64,000 nucleotides of DNA from Rosa chinensis (lineage: Eukaryota; Streptophyta; Magnoliopsida; Rosales; Rosaceae), in NCBI RefSeq assembly GCF_002994745.2, contig NC_037094.1, positions 43,165,139 to 43,229,138 of the forward strand, in the 5' to 3' direction. Made by a program: the position numbers and the translations under genes. This document shows, one piece after another, positions 33,106 through 43,412 of this stretch. A model generated the notes under the pieces. That model saw nothing but the letters and a program-made list of their open reading frames with translations. It was not told the DNA's origin and did not search any database. The first letter of the stretch is position 1, and each line of letters begins with the position of its first letter.

Positions 33106-34320
33106 GTAGAACTGATCTACCACAGTAAATTTTCGAATATATATACTAATTTACCATGAACAGTAACTTTACATTTTTGCTTATAACTTTGGCATACGAA
33201 CTCCGATTTTTACGTACCACATATGCACGCGGTCGGTTTAACGTCCTCTACAACTTTTATGAAGAACTTTTTGTCAAATTTTGACCCGAACAAAAAGTCA
33301 ACTTTTAGGGCCCCCTAAAATGTCAAAACGGAGCCAAAAAGTAATGTAAATATCGTTTACCCATCGAAAGACTCGTAAACTGGTTAATTTAGGTTCGGGA
33401 CGTTACAAATAAGGTGAAAGCAAATGTCTTAATGTTTTTGGGGCGACATATTGATCCTAGCCTACGCTGGGAGTACCTTCAGTTGAAGACAAGCAAAGAA
33501 CTGTGGGATGCCCTTAAGGGATGTTTTGGGAACATTCATGATATTTTGCTCCCAAAATTGATCGTTCAGCGGAATGAAATCCGCTTGCTTGACTACAAAA
33601 GGGTCAATGACTTCAACAAGGACATGTTGCCCCTCAAGGCATGTCTCAATTTATGTGGAAAGGAACTCCCGGAAGATGATATGATCCAGAAGACTCTTTC
33701 CACTTTTCCTACTTCAGCACTTATACTAGCGAACCAGTATAGGCTGGAGTATAACAACAAAAGAATCACAACCTTCAATAAGCTTATCAACCTACTGCAA
33801 GTGGCTAAGAGGCATAATGAGGTTCTTTTGAACAACAATGTCAGGCCTATTAGGACAAAGAAAATTCTCGAGGCTAATTATGGCAAAGAAAAAGGTGGAA
33901 AGAACCCCAAAGAAAAAGAGGTTGGACGTACTGATCCCTACCCACGTGGCAACAATGCACCATATGGAAAGGGACATGGGGGTCGTGGAGGCCCTCCCAA
34001 TGTATGGCGCAGAGATGGTGGTGCTGGCCCTAGTGGTCATGGAAACAAGATGCAAAAGGTACCTAAAGAACCATTTAGTCAAACATGAAAGAGTTGGTAA
34101 TGAACCATGCTATAGGTGTGGAGTCATTGGGCATTGGTATAAGAACTGCCAAGCAAGCAACAGAGTAGCAGCCACTTACAAGAGGTATAAGGAGTCTAAA
34201 GAACAAGAGGCTCACTATATGGAAGAAGGAGGCCATGACCAAGAAGTCAACCTCACAATTGCAGACTTCAAAGGCAACAAGAAAATTGCTCAGTCAATGG
34301 ATGCACTAGATTTTGACTGA

Positions 34321-34647
34321 TCTGCCTTATTCATTTTATTTTCCAAAGACGATTGTGAAGGCATAATGCCTCATTTTTAATTAGACTATTGCTTGGTCTT
34401 AAAGTTTATTTTCAATAATGGTTTGATGAATTAGATTTCTGAACAAGACCTTGATTTGATTATCGTTGACTTATTAATAAATTTCAAATTTTATTCTAAA
34501 GCAATGAATTCGTTCGACTTTTATTCACTACACAGATTTACATGGTTCGAAATATCACTATAAAGATGTAAATCAATACATCTAGAAAAAAATTTATTAG
34601 AATGAAAAGATTATCATTCTACCTAAAATAGAAATACTCTAAAGAAT
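34321..34647 (+). other. Degenerate stretch where the copia protease should be
   Basis: Between gag and the GAG-pre-integrase domain the sequence is AT-rich with stops in all frames. No Asp-Ser/Thr-Gly protease motif is seen, so the protease is deleted or decayed beyond recognition. Confidence 0.6.
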
Positions 34648-36441
34648 ATGAGATATATTTTTGAATTAAATACCTCCCGTTTTATAGGAATGAATCGAGG
34701 AGACGCTCTGTATGCACCAAGAGCTAATCAAACTTTGTTAAGTTTCAAAGATATTCATGCCAACGGTTATCATATAGAAACCGATTGTGAGAATGGAACT
34801 GAATACCTTTATATTACCTCTAATGAATGTGGAAGGAAACGCATTTTAGAAAAATTAATGAGTCAATCTAGTGGACTGTACCTCACTACTATTCAGATAA
34901 TTGAATCCTATGCTGTCACCGATAATGAAATGTGGGACACTGACTCATACAGGCTTGTGCATGACCGCCTAGGGCACCCTGGTCGTGACATGATGATCCG
35001 TATTTTAAAAAACTCACACGGGCATCCTTTCTTTCGAGTGAAAAATAAAATGGGACAAAAATCAGCCACACTGCAAGGTGTCGGTCCTAATACTACTCAA
35101 ATGCAGCCATTGCCTTCTGAAGTACTAGAACCACCACCTCCCTCCCATTATACCTCATTGACTATTTCAAAGGCACACATCACTCGTTTTGTAAAGCTTG
35201 CTCTTTAACAAAAACAGGATCGAGACCTTCCTATGCTAAAGATACAAAACAAAACATTCCATTCTTACAAATGATACAAGGAGATATCTATGGACTTATC
35301 CATCCAGAATGCGGACCATTCAAGTACTTTATGGTATTGGTGGATGCTTCGACACGCTCGTCACATGTCGCATTATTGTCCACAAGAAATGCTGCATTCG
35401 CAAAACTCCTAGCACAAATTATACGTTTAAGTGCTCACCACCCTGATCACCCCATCAAGTCTATAAGGCTTGATAACTCTGGAGAGTTCACATTAAAAGC
35501 ATTTGATGATTATTGCATGTCTATTGGGATCGATGTAGAGCATCCTGTACCCCATGTGCATACACAAAATGGTCTCGCAGAAGGCAGAAGCTACCATCAA
35601 AAGGCTACAGATGGTGGCTAGGGTATTGATTATGCGCACCAACCTGCCTATATTTTCCTGGGGTTATGCAATATTGCACGCAACTTTACTTATTCGTTTC
35701 AGACCCACTGCTAGCCAACTATTTTCTGCGTACCAGTTGGTAACTGGATATGAGCCTGACATTTCACACCTACGCATATTTGGCTGTGCAGTATATGTGC
35801 CCATTGCGCCGCCATAACGCACAAAAATGGGTCCTAAGAGACGATTAAGTATTTATGTTGGATACGAATCTCCAACAATTATCTGCTATTTGGAACCCTT
35901 GACAGGCAATCTCTTTACCGCTAGATTTGCGGATTGTCACTTTGATAAGACAATCTTCCCGTCGTTAGGGGGAGATAGGAAAAATGATTTTCCAAGGGAA
36001 CGACAGAAATTTTCGTGGCCCACTCTGTCTCATTTTGATCCCCACACTCCACAATGTGAAAGTGAAGTGAAAAGAATAATCGATCTTCAGAACGTAGCAG
36101 ATTCGATGCTTGATGCATTTACTGATATTGCAAAAGTGAGGAGATCACATATACCAGCTGCAAATGTGCCTGAAAGGTTAGAAGTTCCCAACAAGGGGCA
36201 TGGTGCCATAGATAGAGGCACTGCAACCACACTTAGTGGAGGTGTGGTTGAGGCCGTGGTTCCCCAGAGGAAGAGGGGGAGGCCACTTGGTTCGATTGAC
36301 ACTCACTCAAGGAAGAAGAGGGCGAGTAAGGCACAAACCGATCCATTAATCATCAATGTAGAGAATCCATCTCATGAGATTGTCTCTGATTATAGTTATG
36401 TCCATGAATTAATACTGGAGGATGCTCCGATGATTAAATGA
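34648..36441 (+). pseudogene. Copia integrase region
   Basis: The first frame (34648-35208) carries the GAG-pre-integrase motif LVHDRLGHPGRDMM near 34965. From 35271 there is a core integrase (IQGDIYGLIHPECGPFKYF, then FMVLVDAST). The frame shifts near 35590, just after THTQNGLAEG, and continues in another frame to LRIFGCAVYVP at about 35800. After TAA at 35815-35817 it goes on from 35827 with the C-terminal YVGYESPTIICYLEPLTG and a linker up to 36441. Integrase inserts the DNA copy into the host genome. It carries at least one frameshift and one stop. Confidence 0.83.
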
Positions 36442-37626
36442 TTCCAGAGAACAAAGAAATCTCAATGGATTATGAGAGTGCGTATGAGTTGATAGAAAGA
36501 TCTTCCATACACATTGATGATGTATTTGCATATATTGTTGCTCAAGAAATCATAGAGCACGATGATATCAAACCACACTCTGTTGCAAAATGTCAACAAA
36601 GAGCATATTGGCCTAAATGGAAAGAAGCAATCCAGGCAGAACTAGATTCTCTGGCAAAGAGACAGGTATTTGGTCTGGTAGTGCTAACCCCACAAAGTGT
36701 AAAGCCTGTAGGACATAAATAGGTCTTTGTCAGAAAGCGTACTCAGAAGAATGAAGTCCTGAGGTACAAGACTCGCCTTGTGGCGTAAGGTTTCTCACAA
36801 CGCCCTGGAATTGACTATAAGGAGACATACTCTCCCGTAATGGATGTTATAACGTTCCGCTACTTAGTCAGCTTGGTAGTTTCCGAAGGACTGGAAATGC
36901 AGCTCATGGATGTGGTTACTGCATATCTCTATGGGGATCTTGATTTAGAGATATATATGAAAGTGATAGAGCCTTACATCACCCAAGTCAAGTGACTCTA
37001 AACCACGGAGTGCGTTTGCAATATGGTTGAAATGCTCACTTTACGGATTGAAACAATCCGGGCGGATGTGGTATATCTGTCTAAGTGACTATTTGATTGG
37101 GAAGGGATATAAGAACGATGAATTATGTCCCTGCGTATTCATAAGGAAAATAAGTTCCGGATTTGCAATTGTAGCTGTATATGTTGATGATATGAACATA
37201 ATAGGTACTCTTGATGAAATAAGAGAAACCGCGAGTTACTTAAAATCCGAATTTGAGATGAAGGATTTTGGGAAAACTCAATTCTGTCTAGGCTTTGAAC
37301 TAGAACATTGAGTTTGTGGAATACTAATCCACCAGTCTGCGTATGTCCAAAAGATGCTCAAGCGATTTAACATGGACAAAGTGCATACTGCTAGCACTCC
37401 CATGATCGGTCGAAGTTTGGATGCAAAGAAAGATCCATTTTGTCCAGAGGAAGATAGCGAAGAGGTGTTGGGAGCCGAAATTCCCTATCTAAGTGAAATA
37501 GGCTCATTATTGTACTTGGCCCAATGTACTCGACCAGACATTGCATTCTCAGTGAACTTGTTAGCTAGATTTAGCTTAGCGCCAACGCAGCGTCACTGGA
37601 ATGGTATCAAGAACATTTTCCGATAC
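36438..37626 (+). pseudogene. Copia reverse transcriptase
   Basis: The region begins with WPKWKEAIQAELDSL and then meets TAG at 36720 and TAA at 36786 in the same frame, inside the VFVRKRTQKNEVLRYK and GFSQRPGIDYKETYSPV motifs. A palm part follows (MQLMDVVTAYLYGDL). After a frame change near 37000 it reads LYGLKQSGRMWY and the catalytic YVDD (about 37178-37189). TGA at 37309 interrupts again before HQSAYVQKMLKRFNMDK. The enzyme would copy element RNA. Four lesions make it inactive. Confidence 0.85.
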
Positions 37627-38049
37627 CTAAAAGGAACCATTGACTTGGGACTGTTCTTTCCCTACAAAGAAACAAGAGGGACCGCAGATGGAACTGCAAT
37701 CCCTAAAGGAAATGTTGATGGCGAAAGCGCCACTCACTACACTGAAACACCAAATGATGTTTTGGTTGGTTTTGCTGATGCTAGGTACATCTTTGACCCA
37801 CATAAAGGTCGTTCCCAAACTGGTTATGTATTTACCATTGAGATCACGGCGATATCTTGGAGATCAGCCAAGCAAACCCTTGTGGCTACCTCCTTGAACC
37901 ACTCAGAGATCATTGGTCTACATGAGGCGGTTCTTGAGTGTATATGGTTAAGAGCTATCATTACACATATTCGAGGGACTAGTGATTTGAGTTCTACCAC
38001 TGAAGAGTCTACTTGCATTTATGAAGATGATGCAGCTTACATCGAATAG
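37627..38049 (+). pseudogene. Copia RNase H
   Basis: The frame continues from reverse transcriptase (YLKGTIDLGLFFPY) into VGFADARYIFDPHKGRSQTG, AISWRSAKQTLVATS and ECIWLRAIITHI, the usual copia RNase H signature, ending at TAG 38047-38049. The usual Asp-Trp-Ala is Asp-Ala-Arg here. Copia C-terminal sequence can still be traced to about 38230. The 3' part includes VADLFTKSLPKATFEKH in another segment of the same frame. Confidence 0.8.
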
Positions 38050-38450
38050 ATGAAGCTAGGATATATCAAGGGTGACAATACAAAACACATATCGCCAAAG
38101 TTTTTCTACAATCAGTAACAACAGGATCTCCTCAAGATTTAAGTAATGTCTGAGGAGAATGTGGCAGATTTGTTCACCAAATCGTTGCCTAAGGCCACAT
38201 TTGAGAAACATGTGAAAAACATAGGAATGTGAAAACTTTCCAAGCTCCCTTGATTAATGTAAGTATCAAGGGGAGGTGTAGACGTTAGGGGAGTCTAACA
38301 CACACATGTCATCCTCAAATGTAGAAGGTGCATTGTGCTATTTTCCTTCAACCAAGGTGTATTTTTTTGTCCCACAGAGTTTTTATTATTACTTGGCAAG
38401 ATTTTGAGTGAGGCAACAACTCATGCACCATTTCATCTTTGACTTGGCAC

Positions 38451-38664
38451 AAGGGGGAGTGTTAAAGGAAAAGCACATTATGTGCTTTCGTCAAAGAAAC
38501 TGACGAAAGAGGGAATTAAGGAATTGCAATCACATCACAATCAGCATTTACTATCATTATTGTAATTGATGTTAATCGATGTTTCCATTGTAATTATATC
38601 CCTATATTAAGGGGCTATGAAATGAAATGAGTAGACCAATTCCAATTCTCATTTTACTTTTACA
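38451..38664 (+). repeat. Polypurine tract and 3' LTR of the copia element
   Basis: AAGGGGGAG at 38451-38459 primes plus-strand synthesis, and the LTR follows from TGTTAAAGG (38460) to TTTTACA (38664), 205 bp. It contains a TATATTAAGGGG TATA-like stretch, matching TATATAAAGGG in the 5' LTR. Confidence 0.85.
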
Positions 38665-38748
38665 ATAATTATAATTTATTTATTTTTGTCTCTTTTTTCT
38701 ATCCTTAGATATAAATCCAATGGTAAGCGAACACAACTGAGCAAAAAA

Positions 38749-39840
38749 TTTTTTTTTTTTTTTTTTTTTTTTAGTAAATGAAAATTTCATTGATAATTGC
38801 AGGCTAGAACGGCACTAACAAATTTCCCAGAAATGAGAATCATGCACCATTCACTTAAGACATCGAAGCTCACTTAATCAAGGAGCCTAACAAACTATAA
38901 CGTTACCCTACAAAGAGATAATTTTGTGTGAAAATTTTCTTTGCCAATGCACTCAATTGCGGTGCTCTAGAAGCTTCCATTATCAAGACGTAAAAGAAAC
39001 ATCATAATCTGCAAGCTAAAAAACCACATAAGCATAGTTATTTGGAATAATCCTCTGGGATCCCAAATGCGAAACCCGAAGTATGTGGGCCCCACATTAG
39101 CCCACATGGTAGTAGCAAAAAACAACCTAAAAAGGGCCCAATTCCAACTTCCAATATCTGCAGCCTTAGTTAGCCCACTAGAGGCCTGGACCAGATCTGT
39201 CCAAGACAAGCTAGGGTACCAAACTGAGTTGGGCCTCAATCTTGCTTTGGGCCCCCAAATGGGTGTCCACATCATTGCATGAGAGGGCAGGTCGTCACCG
39301 CCGACCAAGCCATGCGCCGCTACCATCTGACCGCCCGCTGCTGCTGCTCTTACCTTGGAGACCACAGACCGGAGCACTTGTTCATCACTCACATCGCTAA
39401 TATCCTGCCTCAAGGCCACTGCCATCCCCATCACATAGCCCTCAGGACAGATTCTGATCCTCCTCTGCCATGACTGATCTTTCAGCATCACCATTACAAT
39501 CAAGTTGTTTAGGAACCCACCACCCCATGGTTTTGACTCCCAGATCCAGTGCCTTCGGTGGACTAATTTGATCCAATTCTCGCACCCATCTAGCGTTGGG
39601 TCCCCATGGATCTAATCGCCGATCAATTTCCTTCCCATCAATCAGTCGACTCCTATGAGGAACAAATCGGGTGATGAAAATTTTGTGGCAAAACGCTTTG
39701 CCCGATTGAGTGGTCGCCGTATGGGATTGGCGCCTTGGGGCCATTTGCATGTGGCTTAGCAGGGAAAGTATTACCTGCCGCCATAGCTAGAATGCGGGGC
39801 TGTGAGAGTTAGGGTTTGGGGAGAGCCGAAACGCCATTTT
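38749..39840 (-). mobile_element. LINE-like retroelement on the minus strand
   Basis: A run of 24 T (38749-38772) is the poly(A) tail of a minus-strand element. Its leader near 39840-39790 reads CTCTCCCCAAACCCTAACTC on the minus strand and is followed by GC-rich DNA with frames of 102 and 178 codons (39750-39442 and 39503-38967) without a recognised LINE enzyme motif. It lies just outside the copia 3' LTR. No secure target duplication was found. Confidence 0.5.
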
Positions 39841-39999
39841 GACCATTAAGACCATTTGTTTTTTTAAAAAAAAAATCTATTTATTGAGTAGGTGAACATG
39901 AAGCTCAATACATACTTTGGGCCCATTATGAAATTTTGAAGCCTAATTAAAATATTTTAAGTAATGATTTAATACTGGAGATTAATACAAATGACACTG

Positions 40000-40175
40000 T
40001 ACAATCGGATCCCTAGCTTAAGTACTTCTTCCATCTCCATTTTTAATTTCGGAGTGCTACCTATCGATGTTCTAGATCTAAACCCTTTGTCAGTGTCCAA
40101 ATATCGATCCAGTAGGTACATACTCCGTCTAATTCTTGATCAAATAGGGCGGAGATGAATCTAACACCAAACACA
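40000..40175 (+). pseudogene. Relic of bicupin promoter and first codons
   Basis: The stretch from CGGATCCCTAGCTTAAGTAC to GGCGGAGATGAATCTAACAC is a diverged copy of 41266-41440, the promoter and start of the right-arm bicupin gene. The coding match is lost within a few codons. It shows that the promoter was duplicated in tandem before or during formation of the right arm. Confidence 0.75.
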
Positions 40176-40238
40176 TCTCCAATTTAAGGAGATCCTCTCT
40201 AGATAATCACTTTACCATTTCAACCAATATATATATAT

Positions 40239-40648
40239 CCCTTCCACTGAGGGATCCTTTTTTTTTTTTTTTGTCTTTTCTAGGCATAGGGCATTAGACC
40301 AACTTTTTTCGATCACATTTCAGCATCTCAATCATCCAGTTTTTAGGTCCTAATGTGTAGATCAACTCTGCAAATTTTCAGTCAAATCGATGATCGTTAA
40401 GGTATCAAACAAGATTAAATCAATGGACTAACTAAATCTGTCAAACTTGAACCGTTCATACTTATAATTTTAAATAGCCGTTTTGAAGGCCTTAACGTTA
40501 ATCAATTTGGCTGAAATTTTTAGAAGTGATCTACACATTATGACCTAAAAACTCAACGGTTGAGATGTGAAAATATAATCGAAAAGTTGGTCTAATGCGC
40601 TATCCCTAGAAAATACAAAAAAAAAAATGATCCCTCACTAGAAGAGCC
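40239..40648. mobile_element. Foldback MITE
   Basis: The left end CCTTCCACTGAGGGATCC with a T-run, then CATTAGACCAACTTTT and TTTTTAGGTCCTAATGTGTAG, is mirrored at the right end (GATCCCTCACTAGAAGAGCC), giving inverted repeats of over 100 bp. No coding sequence. A single similar end occurs in intron 1 of the intact bicupin gene at about 17909. Confidence 0.7.
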
Positions 40649-40725
40649 TTGCGTGCGCGCGTGTGTATTTTATCAAGAGCGAAGTTTCGCTTTGAAATTA
40701 AAGTGCGCATTTAGGGTTTAGGGTC

Positions 40726-40875
40726 ACTTTTTGGTTGCATATCCACATCTCGACCGTTCAGTTTTTAGGTACTAATGTATAGATCATCTCTGTAAATTTT
40801 CAGCCAAATTGATGATCGTTAAGTATCTAACTCGCTTAAATCAATGGACGAACTGAATCTGTCCAACCTGAACTG
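40726..40875. mobile_element. Truncated copy of the preceding MITE family
   Basis: The words TTTTTAGGTACTAATGTATAGATCA and TTGATGATCGTTAAGTATC match the interior of the element at 40239-40648 with changes. One end is missing. Confidence 0.6.
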
Positions 40876-41302
40876 TAATAGCTTCAAGATAGTAAGTTAT
40901 TTTTCGCCTCTAATTTTACCTTCTCTTATTTCATGTAAGCATTGCAGCCCCATAAGAATGGTTCTCCATTAATTAACCTTCACCATTATGTAATCCTCAC
41001 ATGCATATAGTGTGATTCTGACATATCATGCCCATAAGAATGGATCTCACATATCATGCCCGTAAGAATGGTTCTCCATTAACCTTCACCATTACGTAAT
41101 CCTTACATGCTTATAGTGTGATTCTCACGTATCATGCCCGAGAATAACAACCCATATTTAATCAAAAACAAAGACTATCAAGCTGGCGAGCTAGCTAAAT
41201 GAATCATATAGCTAGCGCTGATTTATTTTTTCTGAGATTTGGATAAAATTCTCTACTGTACAATAGGATCCCTAGCTTAAGTACATCTTCCATCTCGATC
41301 CA

Positions 41303-41310
41303 TTTATAAA
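41303..41310 (+). promoter_or_regulatory. TATA box of the bicupin pseudogene
   Basis: TTTATAAATT is conserved with the intact copy's promoter, about 100 bp before the start codon. Confidence 0.5.
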
Positions 41311-41775
41311 TTCTGCGAACTACCTACGGTCCTACCGATGTTTTAGACCCCTAGTCACTGTCCGAATATCAATCCAGTAAGTACGTACTTCATCTAATTC
41401 TCTATCAATAATGGCAGCTGAGATGGATCTAACACCCAAGTCAGCGGCAGCGGCGTTCGAGGGAGATGGTGGAGGATATAACATATGGTCATTTCCGGCA
41501 CTTGGAGAGGCCAACGTTGGCGCCGGCAAGCTTGTATTGAAGCCTAGTGGTTTTGCTCTTCCTCACTCTGCAGATTCTGCCAAACTGGGATATGTTCTTC
41601 AAGGTATCTCCGTATATATTTCATTTTGCTTCTGCCCGCAAATAAGCTGTTTTCCCTAAACCCGTATGCATATATACTAAATTAGAAAAAACAAATGAGA
41701 ATGAGAGTAATGATTAGATGGCTAAAACTATGGTATGTTAACATTTTTAATACATCAACTATTTTTATCCCTCTA

Positions 41776-41998
41776 AAGACTCATGTTATCACTTTGAGAA
41801 CTAATATTACTATTTTTAGGACTCAAATGGTCAACTAAAAAAATTTACCACTTTAAGGACTCATGTTATCACTTTGAGGACTAATATTACTATTTTGAGG
41901 ACTCATGTGATAACTAAGAAAATTTACCACTTTTAGGACTCATGTTATTACTTTGAAGACTAATATTACTATTTTGATGACTCATTTTACCACTTTTA
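41776..41998. repeat. Three tandem units of about 80 bp in intron 1 of the bicupin pseudogene
   Basis: Units start AAGACTCATGTTATCACTTT (41776) and GGACTCATGTTATCACTTTG (about 41857), with a shorter third at about 41936. The left arm lacks the array. Related words occur at about 24820-24860, just before the copia element. Confidence 0.75.
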
Positions 41999-42098
41999 AG
42001 GCAATTGTATGCATGTCATACGTTAACACATTGTAGAATTTTCCTGATTAGATGATCAAGTGGTTGTTGATTTTGCAGATACACACACACACATACAG

Positions 42099-42130
<32 letters not shown>

Positions 42131-42770
42131 ATATAATTATTATGTGTGTGTATTGTAAAGGAAATTGAAGAACGATAGCTAGCTAGTTTTTAATCATTCA
42201 AGTATGCCAGAAAAAAGAAGTCGATAAAAAATCTCTAGTACTTTATCCAAAAAAAAAAATCTCTTGTACAGAACTTCTCTTAAAGTACGGCCTATAGAGA
42301 GAATAAAGAAAATATAAAGACATGTAAATTGGGTGCTCAATAGATGTTATACACGATCTTTGAGTAGAGACTCGTTTTTATGTATAACGTGATGGAAGTC
42401 ATGGCAGTCCTAAAAATCATTCTTGTCTTCATGATCCAAACGGTTCAATTATCAGACGATTACTCAAAAAGCTTATGTAGTAGGGTGTGATCAGAGTCGA
42501 TCATCAGACAAATTTGACAATCCAAACTGTTCAATGTTTAGATCATTACTTAAAACTATTATGTTTTTATTGCTACGTGTCAGTTACCATTATGATCAAT
42601 ATATATGAATTATGGTGCAGCTAGTTATTTATGTAATCAATTGTAGAGGTAAATCGCTAGACTATATATCATTGATGAACCGAGCTAGCTAGAGAACAGA
42701 GACAACATACGTAATCATGACACACCTTTAGAACTGTCAGATCAAGGATTACCATTATGATTATTAATAA

Positions 42771-43143
42771 GAGGGAGAATTTTACAAATAGGTACTCAAT
42801 TATGATTTATTCGACACTTTGGTCACTTAATTTTCAAATATATCATTTTGGTAACTCAACTATTATTCTGTCAATCACTTTAGTCACCGAAGTGGCATTT
42901 TGTCTCACTTTAATCACTTCTCCCATTAATTCTAATTCAGATTTCTCAATTTTTAATAATTGGTTGGTCGAAAATACCATTGATATTGTGGCAAATTATT
43001 TTTTTTTAATGAAAAAAATTAATGAAGTGACTAAAGTGAATAACAAAGTTAAAGTTGAGTGACCAAAGTGATATATTTAAAAAGTGCGTGACCAAAGTGT
43101 CGAACATGTAAAAGTTGAGTGATCATTTGTGATATTCTCCCTC
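42771..43143. mobile_element. MITE in intron 1 of the bicupin pseudogene (empty site in the other arm)
   Basis: GAGGGAGAAT at the left and ATTCTCCCTC at the right start long terminal inverted repeats (containing CGACACTTTGGTCAC on both sides). The left arm has the uninterrupted site ATTATCAATAATATG, so the element inserted after the duplication. The flanking duplication is about 7-9 bp around TCAATAA. Confidence 0.82.
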
Positions 43144-43228
43144 AATAATATGAATTATGGTTCAGCTAGCAGTTATAAGTAGTCAAATTCCATGCAAGGT
43201 GCCAATGTCACTAGACTATCTATCATTG

Positions 43229-43412
43229 CGGCCCCGTTCACATGGTCACCTACTGACCAAATATCATTTGGTCAGCCACCGTTTGATTGAGATCAAACGG
43301 TTGACAGCTCTCATCTCAGATTTCATCACTTAACTGTCAACCGTCCGATGTCAATCGAACGGTGACTGACCAAATAATATTTGGTCAGTAGGTGACCAGG
43401 TGATCATGACTG
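43229..43412. mobile_element. Second MITE in the same intron, 10-bp target duplication
   Basis: TCTATCATTG flanks both sides (43219-43228 and 43413-43422). The 184-bp element has inverted repeats with GGTCACCTACTGACCAAAT and CCGTTTGAT. The other arm has the empty site (CTATCTATCATTGACC). The 9-10 bp duplication suggests a Mutator-related MITE. Confidence 0.83.

Larger units (their letters stand above)
31011..33407 (-). mobile_element. Solo LTR C (long gypsy-type LTR) with a hairpin array, inside copia gag
   Basis: AATAA flanks both sides (31006-31010 and 33408-33412). Ends are TGACAGGACC and GACGTTACA, so on the minus strand it starts TGTAACGTCC and ends CCTGTCA. Minus is taken as sense because its motifs (AAAGTTGTAGAG, then ATCGGAGTTCGTATG and AAGTTAT) recur upstream of a TATA box in the plus-strand LTR at 59152, and here a TATA-like TATATATATTC lies downstream of them near 33140. 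A (GA)n tract is at about 33028-33098. No coding sequence is evident. It also holds the hairpin array at 31691-31996. Confidence 0.82.
30848..34320 (+). pseudogene. Copia gag, split by a solo LTR
   Basis: ATG at 30848 opens MADPTRPEFDILDS and meets TAA at 30890. The frame then continues GLEYHRWVSDVETAF up to about 31000, where solo LTR C is inserted. Gag resumes at about 33413 (KANVLMFLGRHIDPSLRWEY) and runs to about 34085, where the frame shifts. The second frame holds the zinc knuckle CYRCGVIGHWYKNC (about 34108-34149) and ends at TGA 34318-34320. The knuckle packages element RNA. A 14-bp local repeat (TCTAATAAGGTGAC, then TCTAATAA) sits at the insertion point. Stop, shift and insertion all disable it. 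Confidence 0.85.
24877..38664 (+). mobile_element. Ty1-copia retrotransposon, degenerate, with nested insertions
   Basis: The element runs from a 5' LTR (TGTTAAAGG start at 24877, split by an insertion) through gag, integrase, reverse transcriptase and RNase H in copia order to a polypurine tract (AAGGGGGAG, 38451) and a 205-bp 3' LTR. Nested inside are three solo LTRs and a LINE-like piece totalling about 7 kb. The flanks CATTA (before 24877) and ATAAT (after 38664) do not match, so the expected 5-bp target duplication is missing. Reading frames carry stops and shifts, and no protease is recognisable. Confidence 0.88.

Noticed and set aside
32929..33123. Frames with long Ser-Leu or Arg-Glu repeats
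   Set aside because: Translation of a (GA)n microsatellite.
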